DNA from: JANLQX01 sp043775075
GTDB lineage: Bacteria > Actinomycetota > Acidimicrobiia > Acidimicrobiales > JANYDT01
Assembly (NCBI GenBank): GCA_043775075.1
Contig: JAYVSS010000197.1
Coordinates: 1 to 10,771 of the forward strand
Direction of reading: 5' to 3'
Length of the DNA: 10,771 nt
Shown: in pieces, positions 5,394 to 10,771 of the stretch
Layout: every line of letters begins with the position of its first letter
Numbering within the stretch: position 1 is the stretch's first letter
The notes under the pieces: model-generated
Told to the model about the DNA's origin: nothing
What the model saw: the letters and a program-made list of their open reading frames with translations, nothing else
Databases searched by the model: none
Translations under genes and position numbers: made by a program

Positions 5394-6155
5394 ATGCCAG
5401 AACGTCGCGTTGCGCTCATCGCCCCTGCCGGGTCCTATGTGGGACCGGAACTCGCCCGCCTTCTAGCCCGTCGGAACTACGACCTTGTGTTGGCGTCTCC
5501 ATCGCCGGGCCTGGCGGAAGAATTGCGTGGACTTGGTGGCACCGTTGAAGTTGTCGGGCCCGACGATGATGGCGCTCCGACCATGGGTTCGTTCGGGCCA
5601 GAAATAGGACCGCAGATGGTCGAGGCCGCAACGAAACGGTTCGGAACGTTTCATTCAGCTTTCTTCTCGTCTGGACGGATTGCGCTCGGTAAGTTTCTGC
5701 GCACCTCGGTCGAGGATCTGCAAGGAGCCTTTCGAGGCAATGTCGAGCTGCCGTTTCACTTCCTCCAGGCCGTGCTCCCGACGTTGGTCGCGCAGACCGA
5801 CGGTCAGGTACTAGTGGCGACGAGCGCCACCGCGCTTCGGCCAACGACGAGTGCATCGCTCTATGCGGCCACGCGGAGCGCCGCCACAATCATGTTGCAG
5901 TCGGCCGCTCTGGAGGTTGCTTCGTCCGGTGTGCAGCTCAATGTGGTTGGCACGAACTTCATGGACTTCCCCGAGTTCCTGCGGGGCAATCGGATCGAGA
6001 CTCCGGAGGACCGGCTCCGAGTTGAGTCGATCGTCCCGATGAAGCGGCTCGGAACGATGACCGAGTTTGCGTCCTTCTGCGGCACCTTCCTCGACGGTTC
6101 GAGCCGCTTCGCCACCGGCCAGTTCTTCCCGTACGCCGGTGGCTGGGCCACGTGA
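5394..6155 (+). CDS. Divergent SDR-fold protein lacking the catalytic lysine
   Basis: A 253-residue Rossmann-fold protein of short-chain dehydrogenase length and layout, with key residues changed. The glycine motif reads APAGSYVG (residues 10-17) in place of TGxxxGIG. The NNAG site reads FSSGR (91-95). The structural Asn survives in RGNVELPF (N116). A Ser sits in VATSAT (S144), and Y157 begins YAATR, so the YxxxK lysine is Arg161. No lysine follows within the next helix, which also excludes the enoyl-ACP reductase spacing YxxxxxxK. The C-terminal FATGQFFPYAGGWAT matches the SDR 'TGQ...DGG' end. It may be catalytically altered, a binding or regulatory subunit, or use Arg in place of Lys. ATG 5394 lacks a clear Shine-Dalgarno. 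It is divergent from the VOC gene and shares a 25-bp inverted repeat with it. Confidence 0.82.
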   Translation: MPERRVALIAPAGSYVGPELARLLARRNYDLVLASPSPGLAEELRGLGGTVEVVGPDDDGAPTMGSFGPEIGPQMVEAATKRFGTFHSAFFSSGRIALGKFLRTSVEDLQGAFRGNVELPFHFLQAVLPTLVAQTDGQVLVATSATALRPTTSASLYAATRSAATIMLQSAALEVASSGVQLNVVGTNFMDFPEFLRGNRIETPEDRLRVESIVPMKRLGTMTEFASFCGTFLDGSSRFATGQFFPYAGGWAT

Positions 6156-6205
6156 GCGCACGTACTTCTAGCCCTACGACCGGCACTGACTCGATGAAGG
6201 CGCGC

Positions 6206-6360
6206 TCACCGTCGGACGTGGGGTGACGAGTATCGAGAAGCGACTTGTCCGGCCAGTGCCCGGAGGATCTCGTCGCCGGCGGCGTGCCCGAATGCATCGT
6301 TCAGCTGCTGAAACCGATCGTGTCGACGAGAATCACGGCGAAATGGGCGAAGGCGAGGAA
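6206..6360 (-). pseudogene. Decayed GGDEF (diguanylate cyclase) domain fragment
   Basis: The 229-bp gap between the SDR and the acetyltransferase encodes, on the minus strand, two pieces of a GGDEF domain in different frames. From 6360 one frame reads FLAFAHFAVILVDTI, matching the first GGDEF strand (typically 'LLFIDLDRF'). After one missing base near 6314-6316, the next frame reads FQQLNDAFGHAAGDEILRAL and then AGQVASRY (6313-6206), matching the conserved 'FKxINDxxGHxxGDxLLxxxA' segment. The signature GG(D/E)EF loop, which lies further downstream in intact proteins, is absent, and so is any sensor domain. It is therefore a truncated, frameshifted relic with no cyclase activity. Its left part ends in a TGA at 6206-6208. 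Confidence 0.75.
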
Positions 6361-6384
6361 CACTGATCTGCTGTACTGATCGCC

Positions 6385-7014
6385 ATGACCATGCATCCCA
6401 CGTCGCTGATCGGCGCGCACGTCCGTCTTGACTTGCTGACGGTTGAGGATGCGACGGACATCAACGCCGCGTCCACGGGTTCACGCGAAACGTTTCTTTA
6501 CGCCCCGGTGCCAGGTGCAGACCCGTCACTTCCCGGCGCCCGTGACGCAACGGCAGCGATTGCTGAGCGGCTTTCGACCTTCGCCGCCGGAACGTGGATT
6601 CCCTTTGTGCAACGGCGCACGAGTGACAACGCCGTCGTGGGAATGACCAACTTCATCGCCATAGGTGAACGTCTGACCGGTGAAATTGCCCCGTCAGGAG
6701 TGGAGATCGGCGGTACGTGGCTCTCCACCGCAGCGCAACGTTCGCCGATCAATACCGAGGCCAAACTCCTGCTCCTCACGTTTGCCTTCGAGGAGTGGAA
6801 CGTCTCTCGCGTCCAGATCAAAACCGACGAACGCAATGACCGCAGCCGCGCCGCCATCCTCCGCCTCGGCGCAACATTTGAAGGCATTCTCCGGAACTTC
6901 CAGCCCGGTTCGGGCGACATCGGGTACGGCTCCCCCCGCAACACGGCAGTGTATTCGGTCATCGATTCCGAGTGGCCGTCGGTGAAGGCGCGGCTCAAGT
7001 CATATCTCGCCTGA
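6385..7014 (+). CDS. GNAT family N-acetyltransferase (RimJ/RimL type)
   Basis: A 209-residue acetyl-CoA-dependent acetyltransferase of the RimJ/RimL-like GNAT group, cytoplasmic; the acceptor (protein N-terminus, small amine or antibiotic) is unknown. It opens with LIGAHVRLDLLTVEDATDI (residues 8-26), the usual start of this group. The core runs VEIGGTWLSTAAQRSPINTE (106-125), then AKLLLLTFAFEEW (126-138), RVQIKTDERNDRSRAAILRL (142-161) and GATFEGILRNF (162-172), matching the family's 'GTW...NtEAKLLLL.haFE', 'RV..kTD..N..SR.AI.RLGA..EG.LR' blocks, including the pyrophosphate-binding and acetyl-CoA segments. ATG 6385 (a second ATG at 6391) has no Shine-Dalgarno, so leaderless translation is possible. 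It lies 24 bp right of the GGDEF remnant and converges on the nucleoside hydrolase with a 6-bp gap. Confidence 0.92.
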   Translation: MTMHPTSLIGAHVRLDLLTVEDATDINAASTGSRETFLYAPVPGADPSLPGARDATAAIAERLSTFAAGTWIPFVQRRTSDNAVVGMTNFIAIGERLTGEIAPSGVEIGGTWLSTAAQRSPINTEAKLLLLTFAFEEWNVSRVQIKTDERNDRSRAAILRLGATFEGILRNFQPGSGDIGYGSPRNTAVYSVIDSEWPSVKARLKSYLA

Positions 7015-7020
7015 GTAACG

Positions 7021-8013
7021 CTAAGACTCACCGAAGAGGTGACGGACCTCGCGCCGCCACAGCGGCACGTTGACTTCAAGCGCCACTTGGCAGTTGACGA
7101 ATCCGTCCGGCGCCGGTTGCGCACTCCCCGACCGGGTGAAGAACGGTTGGCGGAAGTCCGCCACCGTCATACCCCACGCCGGACCCGGGTTCGTCTGCAC
7201 GCTTACGGGTAGGACCGGCCCCGTAACGAGGTCCTCAACCGCCGCCGCCATCGTGGCGAGCAGATCGTGGCAGGGGAACTCGCCCGGATCGCAGAACATG
7301 CCTCCAAAGCGCGCATAGGTTTTGAGCGGGCCGTCACAAAAGGCCGCGGCAGGGTTGCGTTGCTCCGCCAGCAACGAGACTTCCGAAGAGGTGAGCGTGG
7401 CCTCCTGCGTGACGTCGAGACCCACGAGAAGCGGTGGCATTTTCCACCCCGCACCAAGCACGAACTGCGCCGCTTCAGGGTCGTTGATGATGTTGGCCTC
7501 GGCCACCGGGTAGGCGTTACCGGGCGATGCGAATGCCCCACCCATAACAACGAGCCGACGAAACCGGGCAGCCAACAACAAGTCGTTGCGCAGCACCGTG
7601 GCCACGGTGGAGAGCGGTCCGAGGGTCACGAGCGTGGCGTCATCTGCACACGTATTGAATACCGATTCCGCCGTGGTCACCGTGACGCCGAGTGTCCGAG
7701 GAACGTCGGCTGCGGGACCTGGCGGAACGAGCCCGCAATCACCGAGGCCGTCGAGACCGTGGATAAACGTGGCTCGGGGGAGTCTCGGAGTGTGCCCGAA
7801 CGGTTCGGCTGCGCCAACGCCGACGATGACGTCGGTACGACCCGTTGCCGCCAACACCACAGCGATGTTGGCGACGGCCTGATCCAGCGCAACGTTGCCG
7901 TGCACCGTGGTGATCCCGCGAACCTCGATGCGAGGATCGGTGAGGGCCCACCACAGGCCAACAGCGTCGTCGATTCCGGCATCGGTATCGATGACGACGG
8001 GGACCGCAGCCAT
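7021..8013 (-). CDS. Nucleoside hydrolase (inosine-uridine preferring family)
   Basis: A 330-residue member of the inosine-uridine nucleoside N-ribohydrolase family, which cleaves the N-glycosidic bond of ribonucleosides to base and ribose for salvage. The calcium-site motif DTDAGIDDA lies at residues 9-17, followed by GITTVHGNV (33-41) with the conserved Asn. Further conserved stretches are VTLGPLSTVA (129-138), VVMGGAF (155-161), AEANIINDPEAA (171-182) with ribose-contacting residues, and PCHDLLA (247-253), giving the late conserved His-Asp (249-250). Length is normal. Substrate preference cannot be fixed by eye. ATG 8013 has no clear Shine-Dalgarno but sits 14 bp after the upstream SDR stop, suggesting translational coupling within one transcript. 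Confidence 0.94.
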   Translation of the reverse strand: MAAVPVVIDTDAGIDDAVGLWWALTDPRIEVRGITTVHGNVALDQAVANIAVVLAATGRTDVIVGVGAAEPFGHTPRLPRATFIHGLDGLGDCGLVPPGPAADVPRTLGVTVTTAESVFNTCADDATLVTLGPLSTVATVLRNDLLLAARFRRLVVMGGAFASPGNAYPVAEANIINDPEAAQFVLGAGWKMPPLLVGLDVTQEATLTSSEVSLLAEQRNPAAAFCDGPLKTYARFGGMFCDPGEFPCHDLLATMAAAVEDLVTGPVLPVSVQTNPGPAWGMTVADFRQPFFTRSGSAQPAPDGFVNCQVALEVNVPLWRREVRHLFGES

Positions 8014-8027
8014 ATGCGTGGGAACCG

Positions 8028-8924
8028 TCAGCCGGCGAAGTGTTTGAGGAGGGACTTGAGTTCGTCGCCCGGACCGGCGGGCACGATGTACCCATCTTCG
8101 GAGCGGATCTGTTCGAAGTGGTCACGCACGTCTTCAAGGGTGAGTGCCGGGTTGTAGTACCCCTCGGTCAAACCGATGAACATCCGGGCGATCCGGCCGC
8201 CGGCGGCCGAGTAAATCTCGCCAGTAACCGGGCAGTCCTCGTGCACGAGCCACGCCACGATTGGAGACACGAGTTTGGGGTCGAGCTTGTCAGCGAGTGC
8301 TCCAAGCAATTCCTCAGTCATACGTGTACGTGCAATAGGGGCGAGGGCATTCACCTTGATGTTGGCCTTCGCTCCCTCGGCGGCGAGCACGCGGGTGAGG
8401 CCGACAAGGCCCATCTTGGCGGCGCCGTAGTTGGCTTGGCCAAAGTTGCCGAGGATGCCGGAGTTTGAGGACGTGTTCACGATGCGGCCGTAGCTCTGCT
8501 CGCGCATGATCGGCCACGCCGCTTTGGTGACGTTAAACGCACCTTTGAGGTGCACGGCGAGCACGGTGTCGATCATCGCTTCGTCCATATTGTGGAACGA
8601 CTTGTCTCGCAAGATGCCGGCATTGTTGATCACGATATCGACGCGACCGAACGCGTCCATCGCCGCCTTGATGATGCCGGCTCCGCCCTCCATTGTTGAA
8701 ACGGAGTTGCCATCGGCGACGGCCACGCCGCCGAGGTCGTTGATCTCTCTGGCAGTCTTCGCCGCCGGGCCAAGGTCGCCGCCCGAGCCGTCGATGGCCC
8801 CGCCAAGATCGTTGATCACAAGCTGGGCGCCACGAGATGCGAGAAGGAGGGCGTGCTCCCGGCCGAGGCCGCCACCGGCTCCAGTAATGACAGCAACGCG
8901 ATTTTCAAACGACAGATCAGCCAC
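8028..8924 (-). CDS. SDR family oxidoreductase, MFE-2 / 17-beta-HSD type 4-like
   Basis: A 298-residue classical SDR resembling the (3R)-hydroxyacyl-CoA dehydrogenase part of peroxisomal multifunctional enzyme 2. Features are TGAGGGLGREHA (residues 14-25), the NAD-favouring acidic residue in VINDLGGA (D39), NNAG (100-103), then the catalytic Ser in NTSSNSG (S153 by spacing), and NYGAAK with Y166 and K170. NDLGG and QANYGAAKMGLVGL are typical of this subgroup, which usually acts on acyl-CoA or steroid-like substrates; the substrate here is inferred. The C-terminal tail (SEDGYIVPAGPGDELKSLL) extends past the SDR core. The start is GTG 8924, well supported by AGGAG 6 nt upstream. The nucleoside hydrolase follows by 14 bp and is probably co-transcribed. 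Confidence 0.94.
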   Translation of the reverse strand: MADLSFENRVAVITGAGGGLGREHALLLASRGAQLVINDLGGAIDGSGGDLGPAAKTAREINDLGGVAVADGNSVSTMEGGAGIIKAAMDAFGRVDIVINNAGILRDKSFHNMDEAMIDTVLAVHLKGAFNVTKAAWPIMREQSYGRIVNTSSNSGILGNFGQANYGAAKMGLVGLTRVLAAEGAKANIKVNALAPIARTRMTEELLGALADKLDPKLVSPIVAWLVHEDCPVTGEIYSAAGGRIARMFIGLTEGYYNPALTLEDVRDHFEQIRSEDGYIVPAGPGDELKSLLKHFAG

Positions 8925-8930
8925 GGGGTT

Positions 8931-8935
8931 CTCCT
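8931..8935 (-). promoter_or_regulatory. Shine-Dalgarno AGGAG that fixes the GTG start of the SDR
   Basis: On the minus strand AGGAG is followed by AACCCC and then GTG 8924. Spacing is 6 nt, close to ideal, and the GTG is the first codon of a continuous SDR N-terminus (MADLSFENRVAVITG). Confidence 0.75.
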
Positions 8936-9043
8936 GAAACGCAGACGGGATATGTGTACTCGTTGCGTCAATGGCGGGGCCAAGGACACGACGAATAGCC
9001 CGAGCACGTTATCGGCCATCCCGACAAACGGCGAAGCGGCGTG

Positions 9044-9283
9044 TCAGCTGGCCAGACGAAGCCGGGGGTGCAGGCTCGACGGGTGCAATGCCTTAGCTGC
9101 CTCACGGGCCTCGAGCGTTGATTCGAGCTCGATCCAAAACCCTTCGTCGTCGTCTGTCAGCAACTCGTGGGCACCGGAGACGAACGCCGCCGGGGCGTGA
9201 GTGGCGCGGGGATTGGTGGTGAAGAAGCTCACCGGCGTGGCACCGATGATGTCGACGGGGGCGGAGGTCGTGGTCATGACCAT
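9044..9283 (-). CDS. Small protein of unknown function, about 79 residues
   Basis: The minus-strand frame begins at ATG 9283 (MVMTTTSAPVDIIGATPVSF) or ATG 9277 and ends at TGA 9044. The frame is open further up to an ATG at 9364 (106 residues), but that extra part has a less biased third codon position and no useful similarity. A GGGG run 9 nt before 9283 may act as a ribosome binding site. Downstream codons are strongly C/G-ending, and the peptide has an acidic helix-like centre (LLTDDDEGFWIELESTLEAREAAKAL) with no membrane segment or known motif. It lies 119 bp upstream of the SDR on the same strand and could share its transcript. Family unknown; the coding call rests on codon bias and reading-frame quality only. 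Confidence 0.5.
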   Translation of the reverse strand: MVMTTTSAPVDIIGATPVSFFTTNPRATHAPAAFVSGAHELLTDDDEGFWIELESTLEAREAAKALHPSSLHPRLRLAS

Positions 9284-9412
9284 CACTTCAGTCCCCACCT
9301 GTGAGGGACTTGCGGCCCGGCGGATGAACGATCGGTGAGCAGTTGTGATGGACGTATTGGGCATAACGCTTCCCTACCCCCACGGTGTCGGTGTCAAACT
9401 CGTTGGGTGAAG
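9284..9412. other. Divergent spacer before the aldehyde dehydrogenase
   Basis: It lies between the small minus-strand gene and the plus-strand dehydrogenase. It holds a tandem GGTGTC-GGTGTC (about 9385-9396) and an alternative minus ATG at 9364 preceded by GGAAG. I could not identify convincing -10/-35 boxes or an operator dyad. Confidence 0.3.
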
Positions 9413-10771
9413 ATGTTTATTGACGGGACCTGGACCGATGCCGCGTCGGGGGCAACCTTCGACACGATCAATCCGGCAACTGGCGAGTTTTTAGGCGCGG
9501 TCCCCGCCGCCAATCAGGTGGACGTGGACAGGGCCGTGCGGTCCGCTCGTCGAGCGTTCGATGATGGGTCGTGGGGCGCAGCTGTTTCCGAGCGTGAGCG
9601 GGCTCGCATTCTGTTCCGCATGGCCACGTTGGTTCGCGAACGCCTAGAAGAGTTGGCCATTCTCGAGGTCCGTGATTCCGGCAAGCCCATCGCCGACGCC
9701 CGTTTCGACATCGCCGAGGTGGCGTTTCTGCTCGAGTACTACGCCGGATGGGCGACAAAGCACTCCGGCGATATTCCGCCGGTCGGGCCCGATGCCATGA
9801 GCCTGATCGTTCGTGAGCCCGTAGGCGTCTGTGGACTTATCGTTCCTTGGAACTACCCGATGCTGATGGCCACGCAGAAGGTCGCACCAGCGTTGGCCGT
9901 CGGTTGTACGGTCGTGTTGAAGCCCGCGGAACAGACCCCACTCACGGCCATCGAGCTAGCTCGGATCGGTGCTGAGGCCGGATTGCCCGCTGGTGTGCTC
10001 AACGTGGTGACGGGGATCGGTGTGGACGCAGGAGGACCGCTTCTTGTGAACCCGATGGTGGACAAAATCAGCTTCACTGGTTCCAAGGAAATCGGAAAGC
10101 ACGTACAACGTACGTGTGCAGACCAATTGAAGCGGGTCACGCTTGAGCTTGGAGGCAAGAGTCCGAACATCGTTTTCGCCGACGCCGCCCTCGGCCTGGC
10201 TGTGTCTGGCACATGCAATGGAGTGTTCGGCAATCAGGGTGAAGTGTGCTCAGCCGGCAGCCGAGTTTTTGTCGAGAAGTCGATTTACGACGATGCGCTC
10301 AATGCCATGGTCGGCTTTGCGTCGGCGATCACGCTGGGCAACGGCCTCGACCCGAGTACGACGATGGGACCACTGATCTCCGCAGCACAACGCGATCGTG
10401 TTGAAGCATATGTACACATAGGGAAGGCCGAAGCGGCGCTCGCGTATCGCGGGATGCGGCCGACGGATCCGTCGTTGGCCAACGGCTTCTTCGTGCCTCC
10501 GACGATCTTTGAGGCGACCTCCAACGATTTCCGCATTGCCCGCGAGGAAATCTTTGGCCCGGTGATGACGGTCATTCCGTTCGCTTCCGTCGACGAGGTC
10601 GTGGCGCTGGCGAACGACACCGAATACGGCCTCGCCGCCGCTATCTGGACGAAAGACATCTCTAAGGCGTTGCGCACGGCCAAGGCAGTGCGAGCCGGCG
10701 TGGTGTGGATCAACGACTCGCAGCCCGCCCCGTCGGAGGCGTCATGGGGTGGCTACAAGCAGTCCGGCATC
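9413..10771 (+). CDS. Aldehyde dehydrogenase family protein (partial, C-terminus cut by window edge)
   Basis: 453 codons, open to the right edge; a typical enzyme of this family has about 480-500 residues, so roughly 30-40 are missing. NAD(P)-dependent aldehyde dehydrogenases oxidise aldehydes to carboxylic acids through a thioester on a cysteine. Hallmarks are PWNYP (oxyanion Asn147), the cofactor segment VVLKPAEQTP (K170), FTGSKEIGK (221-229), the general base Glu245 in VTLELGGKSPN, and nucleophile Cys279 in NQGEVCSAGSR, with EEIFGPV and NDTEYGLAA in the C-terminal half. MFIDGTW at the start and GYKQSG at the right end fit the family. The start is ATG 9413; GTG 9407 in frame would give MKMFIDGTW and is a credible alternative. 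A ribosome site is not clear. Substrate undetermined; betaine- or general aldehyde type is possible. Confidence 0.95.
   Translation, partial: MFIDGTWTDAASGATFDTINPATGEFLGAVPAANQVDVDRAVRSARRAFDDGSWGAAVSERERARILFRMATLVRERLEELAILEVRDSGKPIADARFDIAEVAFLLEYYAGWATKHSGDIPPVGPDAMSLIVREPVGVCGLIVPWNYPMLMATQKVAPALAVGCTVVLKPAEQTPLTAIELARIGAEAGLPAGVLNVVTGIGVDAGGPLLVNPMVDKISFTGSKEIGKHVQRTCADQLKRVTLELGGKSPNIVFADAALGLAVSGTCNGVFGNQGEVCSAGSRVFVEKSIYDDALNAMVGFASAITLGNGLDPSTTMGPLISAAQRDRVEAYVHIGKAEAALAYRGMRPTDPSLANGFFVPPTIFEATSNDFRIAREEIFGPVMTVIPFASVDEVVALANDTEYGLAAAIWTKDISKALRTAKAVRAGVVWINDSQPAPSEASWGGYKQSGI

Noticed and set aside
7012..7030. TGAGT-9-ACTCA dyad between the GNAT and nucleoside hydrolase stops, considered as a terminator
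   Set aside because: Only 5-bp AT-rich arms, a 9-base loop and no T-tract; likely chance around the two stop codons.
7267..8157. 296-codon plus-strand open frame
   Set aside because: Antisense to the nucleoside hydrolase and SDR genes, which have full family motifs; Arg/Gly/His-rich shadow of high-GC coding DNA.
1..10771. Defence system, CRISPR array, prophage or insertion sequence
   Set aside because: No spaced direct repeats, transposase, integrase, nuclease or toxin-antitoxin motifs were seen. The only AAA ATPase is a winged-helix type cut by the edge, with no system context.

Overview
The window looks like chromosomal DNA from a high-GC actinobacterium. Clues are an F420-type luciferase-like monooxygenase, three short-chain dehydrogenases in about 10 kb, GTG starts, mostly C/G third codon positions and short gene spacing. 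An uncultured or environmental lineage such as Acidimicrobiia is a guess; no rRNA or marker gene is present to test it. I see no mobile element, CRISPR array, tRNA or rRNA.

Layout, left to right: (1) the N-terminal part of a winged-helix AAA+ ATPase (minus, cut by the window edge); (2) a divergent promoter region with a 22-bp dyad; (3) a classical SDR (plus), whose stop codon overlaps in CTAG with the stop of (4) an ABC1/UbiB atypical kinase (minus); (5) about 1 kb without a confident gene (2817-3808), holding a 45-bp palindrome, a second inverted repeat, a terminator-like hairpin, two doubtful mini-ORFs and a frameshifted small ORF; (6) a minus-strand pair, VOC/glyoxalase-like protein then F420-dependent oxidoreductase; (7) a divergent SDR-fold protein that has lost the catalytic lysine, with a 25-bp inverted repeat between it and the VOC gene; (8) a decayed GGDEF (diguanylate cyclase) fragment; (9) a RimJ/RimL-type GNAT acetyltransferase (plus); (10) a minus-strand pair, MFE-2-like SDR then nucleoside hydrolase, 14 bp apart; (11) a small unrecognised protein (minus); (12) an aldehyde dehydrogenase (plus) cut by the right edge.

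Together the genes suggest general redox and catabolic metabolism: oxidation of alcohols and aldehydes, hydroxyacyl-CoA-type chemistry, F420-linked redox and nucleoside salvage. There is no single obvious pathway and no recognisable defence or secretion system. The least explained DNA is the palindrome-rich stretch at about 3105-3420. The clearest evolutionary signals are the GGDEF remnant and the SDR with a degenerate active site. All assignments come from reading motifs by eye; no database search was run.
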